A stretch of 64,000 bases of DNA. Origin: Streptomyces sp. CB02058 (GTDB lineage: Bacteria > Actinomycetota > Actinomycetes > Streptomycetales > Streptomycetaceae). The stretch lies in NCBI RefSeq assembly GCF_001905505.1, contig NZ_LIPG01000005.1, positions 599,621 through 663,620 of the forward strand, written 5' to 3'. The notes beneath the pieces are model-generated. The model saw nothing but the letters and a program-made list of their open reading frames with translations, had not been told where the DNA came from and searched no databases. This document shows, piece after piece, positions 40,101 through 47,203 of the stretch (positions are counted from its first letter, which is position 1; each line of letters opens with the position of its first letter). A program made the position numbers and the translations under genes.

Positions 40101-40733
40101 GCCGAGGTGTACACGGTGTGGGGCGGTTACGCCTACGGCCGCGAGCTGGACGGGCGCCCGGCCAGGGACGAGATGGAGACCGCGTACAAGCGGATCGCGG
40201 TGGCGGCGAAGAACACCGACACCCGCGAGCACGACATCGCGGACTCGGACGACTACTTCCAGTACCACGGGGGCATGGTCGCGACCGTACGCGCGCTGAA
40301 GGGCACCGCCCCCGAGGCGTACATCGGCGACTCGACCCGGCCGGAGACCGTCCGTACGCGCACGCTGGTCGAGGAGACCTCGCGGGTCTTCCGTGCCCGG
40401 GTGGTCAACCCGAAGTGGATCGAGGCGATGCGCCGCCACGGGTACAAGGGCGCCTTCGAGCTCGCCGCAACGGTCGATTACCTGTTCGGTTACGACGCGA
40501 CGACGGGTGTGGTCGCGGACTGGATGTACGACAAGCTGACCGAGACGTACGTCCTGGACCCGACGAACCGCGAATTCCTCCAGCAGGCCAATCCCTGGGC
40601 CCTCCACGGCATCGCGGAACGCCTCCTGGAAGCCGAGTCCAGGGGCATGTGGGCCGAGCCCGACCCGGCGGTGCTCGACGCGCTGCGCAAGGTCTTCCTG
40701 GAGACCGAGGGCGACCTCGAGGGCGAGGACTGA
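37134..40733 (+). CDS. cobN: Cobaltochelatase subunit CobN
   Basis: A 1199-residue large subunit of the ATP-dependent cobaltochelatase that inserts Co2+ into hydrogenobyrinate diamide. It belongs to the CobN/BchH magnesium-chelatase family: LSAYPTKHSRIGNAVGLDTP, MIHLGKHGNLEWLPGKNAGL near residue 520, GEGTQAKRR, and NVLPTGRNFYSVDPKAVPS. ATG 37134 has GAGGAAGG 11 nt upstream. The length is normal for the family. Partner subunits (CobST or ChlI/D-type) are not in the window. Expression is controlled by the riboswitch directly upstream. Confidence 0.97.
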   Translation: MILLLSTSDTDLLSARASQGPVSYRYANPSRLPLDDLPQLLDGTDLVVVRLLGGVRAWQDGLDQVLATGRPVVVLTGEQAPDAQLMAASTVPIGIAAEAHAYLAHGGPANLEQLARFLSDTVLLTGHGFEPPAPAPAWGPLERTARDVTGPTVAVLYYRAHHMSGNTAFVEALCTAVEDAGARPLPLYVASLRTPEPELIDELRAADAIVTTVLAAGGTKPATASAGGDDESWDAGALTGLDVPVLQALCLTSPRAAWEENDEGVSPLDAATQIAVPEFDGRLITVPFSFKEIDEDGLPAYVADPERAARVAGIAVRHARLRHIPAAEKRIALVLSAYPTKHSRIGNAVGLDTPASAVALLRRLRAEGYDFGPEEEIPGLVSGDGDELIYALIEAGGHDQEWLTEEQLARNPVRIPAADYRRWFATLPAELRASVEEHWGPAPGEMFVDRSRNPEGDIVLAALRRGNLLILIQPPRGFGENPIAIYHDPDLPPSHHYLAAYRWIAASADDNGFGADAMIHLGKHGNLEWLPGKNAGLSAACGPDAALGDLPLVYPFLVNDPGEGTQAKRRVHATLVDHLVPPMARADSYGDIARLEQLLDEHAQIAAMDPAKLPAVRAQIWTLIQAAKLDHDLGLEDRPEDEGFDEFIMHLDGWLCEIKDVQIRDGLHVLGGAPAGKDRVNLVLAVLRARQIWGGTSSLPGLREALGLDESAATRTAADETEEKARALVQAMEDADWDPAAVAAVAEGHPRAVADILAFAATEVVPRLAATTDELAHTVHALNGGFVPAGPSGSPLRGLVNVLPTGRNFYSVDPKAVPSRLAWETGQALADSLLERYRADNGEWPTSVGLSLWGTSAMRTAGDDIAEAFALLGVRPVWDDASRRVTGLEAIPYEELGRPRIDVTLRISGFFRDAFPHTIGLLDDAVRLAASLDEPAERNFVRAHTQADLAEHGDERRATTRIFGSRPGTYGAGLLQLIDSRDWRTDADLAEVYTVWGGYAYGRELDGRPARDEMETAYKRIAVAAKNTDTREHDIADSDDYFQYHGGMVATVRALKGTAPEAYIGDSTRPETVRTRTLVEETSRVFRARVVNPKWIEAMRRHGYKGAFELAATVDYLFGYDATTGVVADWMYDKLTETYVLDPTNREFLQQANPWALHGIAERLLEAESRGMWAEPDPAVLDALRKVFLETEGDLEGED

Positions 40734-40779
40734 GGGGCTCTGCGTTGCTGCCTTCCCGTCCCAGGTCCAGTCTGGGGGA

Positions 40780-41535
40780 ATGGGTGATCAGCCGAGCCCC
40801 GAGCTCCTCGCGTCCGTGCAGCGGGCGTTTCGCCTGATGGAGGCCGCTGAGGCCCACACGAACGGAGCCCCGGCGGGCCAGCTGGCGCGCGAGGCGGGCC
40901 TGGAACCGGACACCGCGCACCACGTCCTGCGCACGCTGGCCCGGGACGGATACCTGAGGAAGCTGGACGACGGCGGGTATGTCGTCGGTGACCTGCTGGG
41001 CCAGCTGCGGAAGGGGAACCCCGGGGAGGGGCGGCTCGCCGGGGTCCGGCCCGCCCTGGCCCAGCTGCGGGACGAGGTGTCGGCCGCCGCGTATCTCACC
41101 TTCTACGAGGACGGCGAGATCCGTGTCGCCGAGATCGTCGACGGTCCGCAGACGCCCCGGGTCGACCTCTGGGTGGGTTTCGAGGACGCCGGCCATGCCA
41201 CCGCCCTCGGGAAGTGCGTGCTGCGCGAGCTGGACGAGGAGGCGCGCGGCGAGTACCTCTCCCGGCACTTCCTCGTCGACCTCACCCCCCGCACGATCAC
41301 CCACCGCGAGGAGCTGGTCCGGCAGCTGGACACGCTGCCGACGCCGTCCGTGATGGACCGCGAGGAGTACGCCCTCGGCACGGTCTGCATCGCGGTGCCC
41401 GTGTACAGCGGGGACACGCTCGGCTCGCTCGGCATCTCCTTCCGGGCCGACAGGATGTACCGGACCTCCCAGGTCCTGGACATGCTGCTCTCCTCGGCGG
41501 GCCGGGTGTCCCGGGCCCTGTCGCTCACGCGCTGA
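40780..41535 (+). CDS. IclR-family transcriptional regulator
   Basis: A 251-residue regulator. The N-terminal winged helix is APAGQLAREAGLEPDTAHHV, then LRTLARDGYLRKLDDGGYVV. The C-terminal effector domain carries the IclR signature GHATALGKCVLREL and GTVCIAVPVYSGDTLGSLGI. TTGCTG (40745-40750) and CAGTCT (40768-40773), spaced 17 bp, end 6 nt before ATG 40780, so the mRNA may be leaderless. It lies 46 bp after cobN, but its link to cobalamin is not clear. The stop is embedded in a repeat array. Confidence 0.9.
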   Translation: MGDQPSPELLASVQRAFRLMEAAEAHTNGAPAGQLAREAGLEPDTAHHVLRTLARDGYLRKLDDGGYVVGDLLGQLRKGNPGEGRLAGVRPALAQLRDEVSAAAYLTFYEDGEIRVAEIVDGPQTPRVDLWVGFEDAGHATALGKCVLRELDEEARGEYLSRHFLVDLTPRTITHREELVRQLDTLPTPSVMDREEYALGTVCIAVPVYSGDTLGSLGISFRADRMYRTSQVLDMLLSSAGRVSRALSLTR

Positions 41536-41639
41536 CGACCGAGAGCCCTCTCGCTCACGCGCGATGACGGCCGCGAGCCCTGTCGCTCACGCGCTGACGG
41601 GACCGCGGGTTCCGTCGCTCACGCGCCGACGGCCGCGGA
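41515..41639. repeat. Four imperfect ~31-bp direct repeats across the IclR stop
   Basis: Copies at 41515-41544, 41545-41576, 41577-41608 and 41609-41639 share the core TCGCTCACGCGC followed by TGACG-like and CCGCG segments. The first copy encodes the end of the IclR protein and its TGA. Confidence 0.85.
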
Positions 41640-41877
41640 CCCGAAGCCTCCGCATACCGGCCGGTGTGGCATTCGTCACAGCAAAGCCATCGGTGCCGAA
41701 AGCAACTGCACCCTTTCGTCATTTCTGTCTCCACGGGCGGTCCGGCACCGGCCGGCACAGGTGAAGAATTCGTGTCCCTAGATAGGTGCCCCGGCCATAC
41801 GATCACCTCGAGTCGCATCTGCGTGTCCCATTCCGCTGCGACCCCTTCTTCTCTTTTTCGTACCCCGAAGGGCTCTT
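41640..41877. other. 5' region of the sortase-anchored protein gene
   Basis: With the repeat array this makes a ~340-bp gap. No gene was found. It is AT-richer than its surroundings (for example GTCATTTCTGTC, CTTCTTCTCTTTTTCG), as expected of promoter and 5' leader. No clear operator or promoter hexamers could be fixed. Confidence 0.4.
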
Positions 41878-43161
41878 GTGAAGATTCGCCGGATTCTCGC
41901 CACAGCTGTCGCCGCCGCGGTGACCACGCCCGTTCTCCTGCTCTCGGTCACCCCCGCCGTCGCCGAGACCAAGCCGGCCGCGCAGTCGCAGGACAAGCCG
42001 TCCGTCGCCGAGCTGGAGCTGGCCGCAGCCGCGGCCCAGACGGCGTACGACGACGCCGTGGCGGCCGAGAGCGCCGCCTACGCGGCCCTGGAGACGACAC
42101 TGTCCGACACCACTCCGCTGGCCCTGGCCGCCGCTGCGGCCCACGCCGTCGCGGTGGACGCCGCCGCCGCCAAGACCGCCGCCGACCAGGCGGTCGTCGA
42201 CGCCCAGGCGGCGCTCGACGCCCTCACCGACACGGCGACCGACGAGGAGAGGACCGCCGCGGAGACGGCCCTCACCGACGCGCAGGCCGCGGCCACCGCC
42301 GCGGCCGAGGCCAAGACCGACGCCGACGCCAAGGACGTCGAGGCCCAGGACGCGCGCGACGACGAGCGGGTCGCGGCGGCCCGGACGTACGAACAGGCGA
42401 AGAAGGCCACCGCGGCCGCGCTCGCCGACAAGAAGGCCGCCGACGAGGCGCTGGCCCAGGCCAAGGAGGAAGAGGCCGAGGAGGGCGGCGAGGAGGGCGA
42501 GGACTGCGTCCCCGAGAGCAAGCTCACCACCGTCGTGACGGGCCTTCCGTCCACCGTCGTCGCCGGCACGAAGGTCAACTTCAAGCTGCGGGTGACCAAC
42601 GGCACCGACAAGAAGATGGACGAGGTCTTCCCGTTCGCCTACGTCCACGCGACCGACACGAGCGGCCTCAAGGACATCGACGACCTGGTGCACCTCCAGT
42701 GGTCCTCCGCCTCCAACTCGGGGTGGCAGAACGTCGACAACGAGCACTACATGGACGCCATCAGCCCGCTGAAGGCCGGCGCCCACGCCGACATCAAGAT
42801 GCGCCTCACGATCGACGCCAAGGCCCCCGCGGGCAACGGTGTCACCTTCGTCGCGGGTGACTACTGGAACGAGGACGGCAGCTGCGGCGGAAGCCCCGAC
42901 CTCGAGGGCTACGAGTTCATGATCGCCGCCGCGGGCACCGACCCGGGCGACGTCGACGACGCGAAGCCCGGCACGACCGAGCCGAACACGGACCTCAAGA
43001 CGCAGACCGGCACGTCGGCCGACCCGGTGAACGGCACCCTCGCCTCGACGGGCTCGTCCTCCGCGACGTCGCAGCTCGCCCTCGCGAGCGGCGCGGCCCT
43101 GGCGATCGGCGCGGGCGCGGTCTTCGTCGTGCGCCGCCGCAAGGCCGGTACCCACGCCTGA
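41878..43161 (+). CDS. Secreted Ala-rich protein with LAXTG sortase-anchoring signal
   Basis: A 427-residue cell-wall protein. A signal peptide (KIRR, then a hydrophobic core ending VTPAVAE) leads to an Ala/Glu/Asp/Lys-rich coiled-coil stalk at ~45-205 (repeated AAAAAQTAYDDAVAAESAAY-like segments). A beta-rich domain follows (~210-350: TTVVTGLPSTVVAGTKVNFK; VTNGTDKKMDEVFPF) with two Cys that could pair. The anchor is LASTG (388-392), a hydrophobic helix and RRRK, the class E sortase substrate pattern of Streptomyces. GTG 41878 has GAAGGG upstream. No enzymatic motif is seen; a surface adhesin or aerial-hypha wall protein is possible. Confidence 0.88.
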   Translation: MKIRRILATAVAAAVTTPVLLLSVTPAVAETKPAAQSQDKPSVAELELAAAAAQTAYDDAVAAESAAYAALETTLSDTTPLALAAAAAHAVAVDAAAAKTAADQAVVDAQAALDALTDTATDEERTAAETALTDAQAAATAAAEAKTDADAKDVEAQDARDDERVAAARTYEQAKKATAAALADKKAADEALAQAKEEEAEEGGEEGEDCVPESKLTTVVTGLPSTVVAGTKVNFKLRVTNGTDKKMDEVFPFAYVHATDTSGLKDIDDLVHLQWSSASNSGWQNVDNEHYMDAISPLKAGAHADIKMRLTIDAKAPAGNGVTFVAGDYWNEDGSCGGSPDLEGYEFMIAAAGTDPGDVDDAKPGTTEPNTDLKTQTGTSADPVNGTLASTGSSSATSQLALASGAALAIGAGAVFVVRRRKAGTHA

Positions 43162-43194
43162 GGCATGCGTGACGTGTGAGGCCCCGCCTCACGC

Positions 43195-43231
43195 CGGAGG
43201 GCCCGACACCGCACCGGTGCCGGGCCCTCCG
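43195..43231 (+). terminator. Terminator after the sortase-anchored protein gene
   Basis: An 11-bp perfect stem CGGAGGGCCCG (43195-43205) / CGGGCCCTCCG (43221-43231), 33 bp after the stop codon. Confidence 0.7.
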
Positions 43232-43298
43232 CGCTGAGCGCGGACGGGGCGGGCCCGCTGCTGGGCCCTGCGTGCTGAGCGTGGGCGGGGCGGGCCCG

Positions 43299-43345
43299 GA
43301 CCGGTCAGGAATCGAGAAGCGTGTCCGGGCGGCCGCGCATAGCTT
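43299..43345 (+). promoter_or_regulatory. AraC-type operator and promoter of the first VOC gene
   Basis: A 22-bp element (43299-43320) containing GGTCAGGAATCGAGAAGC recurs exactly at 44410-44431 before the second VOC gene. The -10 hexamer TAGCTT (43340-43345) lies 19 bp further and 6 nt before the ATG. The element covers the -35 position, as for a class II activator. Confidence 0.75.
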
Positions 43346-43351
43346 CGTCGT

Positions 43352-43966
43352 ATGGCTTCCATCGCATCCGTCACCCTCGAGGTGGCCGACCCCACCGCCG
43401 CCGAGCACTTCTACACCGCCGCCTTCGGGCTGGGCCCCGAGCTGCGCGTACGCGCCTCGGAGGCGCCGACGACCGGCTTCCGCGGCTTCACCCTGTCGCT
43501 CACGGTGTCCGGCCCCGCCACCGTCGACGGCTTCATCGCCTCCGCCCTCGACGCCGGTGCCACACCGGTGAAGCCCGCCACGAAGTCGTTCTGGGGCTAC
43601 GGCGGCGTCGTACGCGCCCCGGACGGCGCCCTCTGGAAGATCGCCACCTCGGCCAAGCGGGACAAGAGCCCGGCCACCCGTGAGATCGACCAGTTCGTGC
43701 TGCTGCTGGGAGTCGACGACGTACTCGCGAGCAAGAAGTTCTACGTCGAGCACGGCCTCACCGTGGGCAAGAGCTTCGGCCGCAAGTACGTCGACTTCGA
43801 CACGGAGTCGAGCCCCGTCAAGCTGGGCCTCTACGGCCGTCCCGCCCTCGCCAAGGACGCCGGCGTGGACCCCGAGGGCACTGGATCGCACCGGCTAGTG
43901 ATCGCGGGCGGCAGCGGGCCCTTCACCGACCCGGACGGCTTCGCCTGGGAGGCGGACGAGCGGTGA
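43352..43966 (+). CDS. VOC-family (glyoxalase/bleomycin-resistance fold) protein, two-domain
   Basis: A 204-residue protein with two vicinal-oxygen-chelate halves: residues ~1-100 (ASIASVTLEVADPTAAEHFY) and ~110-204 (IDQFVLLLGVDDVLASKKFY, ending TDPDGFAWEA). The second half keeps a Glu late in the domain, but the metal triad is not obvious, so enzyme activity is uncertain. ATG 43352 lies 6 nt after the -10 box, suggesting a leaderless mRNA. It shares its putative operator with the second VOC gene, and the AraC-type regulator lies between them. Confidence 0.85.
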   Translation: MASIASVTLEVADPTAAEHFYTAAFGLGPELRVRASEAPTTGFRGFTLSLTVSGPATVDGFIASALDAGATPVKPATKSFWGYGGVVRAPDGALWKIATSAKRDKSPATREIDQFVLLLGVDDVLASKKFYVEHGLTVGKSFGRKYVDFDTESSPVKLGLYGRPALAKDAGVDPEGTGSHRLVIAGGSGPFTDPDGFAWEADER

Positions 43967-44009
43967 ATCCTGCTGCGCGGGCCCGCCGGGGCATGGCACG
44001 ATCGCGCGG

Positions 44010-44459
44010 GTGACGAGCAGACCCGCCGAGACCCAGCAGCTGCGCGACCTGGCCCGGCTGCGCCGTGTGCGCGACAGGATCGACCGGGAGTACGCCCAGC
44101 CGCTGGACGTCGAGGCGCTCGCCCGCGGCGTGAACATGTCGGCGGGCCACCTGAGCCGCCAGTTCCGGCTCGCGTACGGCGAATCGCCGTACAGCTATCT
44201 GATGACGCGGCGGATCGAACGGGCGATGGCGCTGCTGCGCCGCGGGGACCTCAGCGTCACCGACGTCTGCTTCGAGGTCGGCTGCTCCTCGCTCGGCACC
44301 TTCAGCACGCGCTTCACGGAACTCGTCGGAATGCCGCCCAGCACCTACCGCCGCCAAGCGGAGAGCGGGGCGGCGGGGGTGCCGGCGTGCGTGGCGAAAC
44401 AGGTCACCAGACCGGTCAGGAATCGAGAAGCCCGCACCCCCGAGCCGCCGCTAGCGTGA
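44010..44459 (+). CDS. AraC-family regulator (DNA-binding domain only)
   Basis: A 149-residue protein consisting almost only of the AraC double HTH. HTH1 is VEALARGVNMSAGHLSRQFR; then YGESPYSYLMTRRIERAMAL; HTH2 is SVTDVCFEVGCSSLGTFSTR with FTELVGMPPSTYRR. There is no separate sensor domain, so the signal may be transmitted by a partner such as a neighbouring VOC protein. GTG 44010 is 43 bp after the first VOC gene. Its last codons contain the operator and promoter of the second VOC gene. Confidence 0.9.
   Translation: MTSRPAETQQLRDLARLRRVRDRIDREYAQPLDVEALARGVNMSAGHLSRQFRLAYGESPYSYLMTRRIERAMALLRRGDLSVTDVCFEVGCSSLGTFSTRFTELVGMPPSTYRRQAESGAAGVPACVAKQVTRPVRNREARTPEPPLA
44410..44457 (+). promoter_or_regulatory. 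AraC-type operator and promoter of the second VOC gene, inside the regulator gene
   Basis: The exact second copy (44410-44431) of the 22-bp element lies within the 3' end of the regulator coding sequence. TAGCGT (44452-44457) follows 20 bp later, ending 7 nt before ATG 44465. Confidence 0.75.
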
Positions 44460-44464
44460 ATGCC

Positions 44465-44875
44465 ATGGACATCACCATTCACACCAGCGTCCTCCCGCAC
44501 GACGACCCGGACGCCGCCCTGGCCTTCTACCGCGACACCCTCGGTTTCGAGGTCCGCAAGGACGTCGGGAACGGCGCGATGCGGTGGATCACGGTCGGCC
44601 CGGCCGGACAGCCCGACACATCCATCCTGCTGGCCCCGCCGGCCGTCGACCCCGGTGTCACCGAGGCCGAGCGCCGCACGGTCACCGAGATGATGGCCAA
44701 GGGGACGTACGGCTGGATCCTCCTGGCCACCAAGGACCTCGACGCCACCTTCGAGAAGGTGCAGGCGGGCGACGCCGAGGTCGTCCAGGAGCCCACCGAA
44801 CAGCCCTACGGCATCCGCGACTGCGCGTTCCGCGACCCCGCGGGCAACCTGATCCGCATCCAGGAAGTGAGCTGA
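44465..44875 (+). CDS. VOC-family protein (glyoxalase superfamily)
   Basis: A 136-residue single VOC module. It opens with TIHTSVLPHDDPDAALAFYR, DTLGFEVRKDVG follows, and it ends with YGIRDCAFRDPAGNLIRIQE, where Glu at the last strand is the usual metal ligand. His in the first strand is also present, so metal binding is possible. ATG 44465 is used; GTG 44456 would overlap the regulator stop. Probable target of the adjacent AraC-type regulator. Confidence 0.88.
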   Translation: MDITIHTSVLPHDDPDAALAFYRDTLGFEVRKDVGNGAMRWITVGPAGQPDTSILLAPPAVDPGVTEAERRTVTEMMAKGTYGWILLATKDLDATFEKVQAGDAEVVQEPTEQPYGIRDCAFRDPAGNLIRIQEVS

Positions 44876-44885
44876 GCGGCCCGCG

Positions 44886-44912
44886 CCCGCCCGCCGTGTC
44901 GCGGCGGGCGGG
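44886..44912 (+). terminator. Terminator of the AraC/VOC unit
   Basis: An 11-bp perfect stem CCCGCCCGCCG (44886-44896) / CGGCGGGCGGG (44902-44912) with a TGTCG loop, 10 bp after the VOC stop. Confidence 0.7.
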
Positions 44913-44933
44913 AGGGGCTGCCGACGGCTGACC

Positions 44934-46106
44934 TCAGCTGCCGTCGGTCCCGGTCCCGGTCCCGGTCCCGGTCCCGGTCCCGGTCGCGGTCCCGGTCCCG
45001 GAGGCCGGGGTGGACCGCTCGATCAGGCCGTTGACCGTCTGGTCGCCGTGCGCGTCCATGGGCGTGGAGTAGTCGCCGACCGCCCAGAACGCTCCGGAGT
45101 CCCCGGCCGGGGCCAGATCGTAGAAGGAGTACGACGGCCACCGGGTGTCGCCGTCGGGTGCCGTCGCCCCCGCCTCCTTGGTCCAGGTGGTGCCGTCGAA
45201 GTGCCAGAACACCGGGTCCGCGTAAGCGGGTTCGGCCTGGTCGTTGCCCGTGACCCACAGGCCGCCGTGGCCGTCCGGCGCGATGGCGTGGACGTAGAAG
45301 GTGGCGAGTGCCCCGGTGATGTCCTCCCAGACGGCACCGTCCCAGCGCGCGACCCCGGGGACGGGCGCGGTGGCGTCGGGGTCCTCGGCCCACCCGGCGA
45401 CGTAGACGCTGTCCGGGGACCCGGCGGCTGTCTCGGCGGTGTCCGTACCGGTACGCAGGGGAGGCGCGCCCATCAGCGTCCAGGTGGTGCCGTCCCAGTG
45501 GTACGTCACCGGGTGACCGCCCTTCACCGGGTATCGCATCCCGGTGGCGTAGGCGTCGTCCGCCGAGAGCGCGTCGATGTCCCGGATGTCGACACCGGCG
45601 GGCAGCCCGAAGGTCGTCCACGCGCCGTCGGCGTAGGTGTAGAGGGCGTTGCCGCCCTTGAAGAGCCGCCCGGGCTCGGCGTCGATCGGCACCTCGGGCC
45701 AGTCCTGGTCGGCCGCGCCGGCCGCCTGGACGGTGTTCCACCGCGTGCCGTCGAAGTGCACGAGTGCCTGGTCCCTGCCGACGGTCCCGTAGGCCCAGAC
45801 ATCGTCCGCGGCCACGGCACTGACCGCCGACCACTGCCAGACGGCGGGAAGCCCCGGAGCGGTGTCCTCGCTCCAGCTCACCCCGTCCCAGCGCATGATG
45901 ACGCCCCCGCCGCCCTTGCGGCCGACCGCCCACGCGAGGTCCTCGCCGACGGAGGAGACGGACATCAGGGACCCGGCAGGACTGTCGCCTGAGAGGGCGA
46001 CCTCCCAGCCGGAGGCTTCGGCCGCACCGGCTCCTCCGGCGGTGAGCAGGGTTGATGCCAGAGCCAATGGGACGGCCGTGGTGCGCAGGAGGTGCCGTAC
46101 GAGCAT
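44934..46106 (-). CDS. Exported beta-propeller-like protein
   Basis: A 390-residue protein with a signal peptide (VRHLLRTTAVPLALASTLL, then TAGGAGAAEA). The mature part has repeated W-D-G-x-x-W strands (MRWDGVSWSEDT; HFDGTRWNTVQ; YHWDGTTWTLMG; ARWDGAVWEDI; WHFDGTTWTKEA), each followed by ADD(V/A)WA or DAYATG-like turns, as in six- to seven-bladed propellers. The C-terminus is a (Thr-Gly)n tail coded by a hexanucleotide array. ATG 46106 is preferred over 46154 because the signal peptide then begins correctly and AAGGA lies upstream. Extracellular; ligand unknown. Confidence 0.78.
   Translation of the reverse strand: MLVRHLLRTTAVPLALASTLLTAGGAGAAEASGWEVALSGDSPAGSLMSVSSVGEDLAWAVGRKGGGGVIMRWDGVSWSEDTAPGLPAVWQWSAVSAVAADDVWAYGTVGRDQALVHFDGTRWNTVQAAGAADQDWPEVPIDAEPGRLFKGGNALYTYADGAWTTFGLPAGVDIRDIDALSADDAYATGMRYPVKGGHPVTYHWDGTTWTLMGAPPLRTGTDTAETAAGSPDSVYVAGWAEDPDATAPVPGVARWDGAVWEDITGALATFYVHAIAPDGHGGLWVTGNDQAEPAYADPVFWHFDGTTWTKEAGATAPDGDTRWPSYSFYDLAPAGDSGAFWAVGDYSTPMDAHGDQTVNGLIERSTPASGTGTATGTGTGTGTGTGTDGS
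44945..45000. repeat. Hexanucleotide repeat (GGTCCC)n in a coding region
   Basis: About nine GGTCCC units with one GGTCGC variant. On the minus strand they encode the Thr-Gly tail of the propeller protein. A slippage-prone tract close to the stop codon. Confidence 0.85.
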
Positions 46107-46468
46107 CGGTGAGCGTTCCTTCGCGGTCGGGAGGACGTGTCGGGGATCCGGCACGGGCGCACGCCCGCTCCGGCCAGGGGACCAGACCTGCGGGCCGTGC
46201 CGATGGTTGTAAAGGGCAGGGAAAATCGCCTGGGTGAGGGTGCGTCAGCACCGTCTGTCGGCACCGGGCGTTGCCGCCGAAGACGGGACCGGCCGGGGCA
46301 CGGCGGCGTACGGACGCTGAAGCCGCCGATCGCTTTGAGGCGGCGAGCGACGGTTTGATCACAACCAGATGACGTTATCCCTTGTAAGGCTCAACTAAGC
46401 ACACAGAACCTTCACTTGATGTCATGCTGCTCCGGCTGAAACCAGAACCAGCAGATGGAGCACGTCAC
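46107..46468. other. Intergenic region upstream of two divergent genes
   Basis: A 362-bp gap. The right part (46350-46430) is clearly AT-richer (GATGACGTTATCCCTTGTAA, AACTAAGCACACAG) and must hold the promoter of the DUF4234 gene, with TTGTAA a possible -35. The left part holds the propeller gene promoter. No small gene or RNA recognised. Confidence 0.45.
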
Positions 46469-46963
46469 ATGGCCGAAACTCAGCCCAACACCGCGTCCGG
46501 CGAGGGGACTTCCGCCTCGGCCGGAGGTGTCGTCGCGACCGGCGACGCCGGCGCCGTCCAGTTGTCAGGGGCGGCCATGAAGCGCCGCGGTCCCGTCGCC
46601 GTGTGGCTCGGCCTGACGATCATCACGCTCGGGATCTACCAGCTGGTCTGGTACTTCAAGATCCACAACGAGCTCCAGGAGTTCGACCGTCGCCGGCCCC
46701 TGAGCCCCGGCGGCAGCGTGCTGGTCCTGCTCTTCCTGGGCTGGACCGTGATCGCTCCGCTGATTTCCTTCAAGAACACCGGCAAGGCGATAGCGAACGC
46801 CCAGCGCGCGGCCGGCCTGCCGGTGACGTGCAGCCCCGCCGCGAGCATGTGGCTGATGTTCGTCTTCGGCCTGAACGTCTGGTACATGCAGCGCCAGCTC
46901 AACCTGGTCGTCGACGCCTACCCGGGCGCCGAGCCGGGCACGCAGGTCACTCTCGCTGCCTGA
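46469..46963 (+). CDS. DUF4234 membrane protein
   Basis: A 164-residue protein with a Ser/Ala/Gly-rich hydrophilic N-terminus (~45 residues) and then three likely membrane helices: VAVWLGLTIITLGIYQLVWY, SVLVLLFLGWTVIAPLISF, and SMWLMFVFGLNVWYMQRQLN. The LGIYQLVWYFKIHNEL block is the DUF4234 signature. ATG 46469 has GGAG upstream. Function is unknown in this family. A strong hairpin lies 56 bp downstream. Confidence 0.85.
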   Translation: MAETQPNTASGEGTSASAGGVVATGDAGAVQLSGAAMKRRGPVAVWLGLTIITLGIYQLVWYFKIHNELQEFDRRRPLSPGGSVLVLLFLGWTVIAPLISFKNTGKAIANAQRAAGLPVTCSPAASMWLMFVFGLNVWYMQRQLNLVVDAYPGAEPGTQVTLAA

Positions 46964-47018
46964 ACCAGCTGCCGGGCCACGCGTTTGCTCCCCGGCCACG
47001 GGCGACCGAGCCGCCGAT

Positions 47019-47056
47019 GCCGAAGGCGCCCACCGCACGCGGTGGGCGCCTTCGGC
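47019..47056 (+). terminator. Terminator after the DUF4234 gene
   Basis: A 17-bp stem GCCGAAGGCGCCCACCG (47019-47035) / CGGTGGGCGCCTTCGGC (47040-47056) with a CACG loop. Confidence 0.8.
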
Positions 47057-47203
47057 GTGTCATCGTCCTGGCCCGGACGACTCGAAACCGGGGCGGGGCC
47101 CCGATGGAACGCGGAGGCCCATGAGGTTCGCCGGCCCTCCTGGACGCGATGGCCGTACGCCGGTGAACGATGTACGCCGGTGAACGCCACCGGAAGCGCA
47201 GCC

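Noticed and set aside
36876..40607. 1243-codon open frame antisense to cobN
   Set aside because: A shadow of the GC-rich cobN gene: its composition is Gly/Arg/Ala-heavy with no domain signal, while cobN has full family motifs and a riboswitch.
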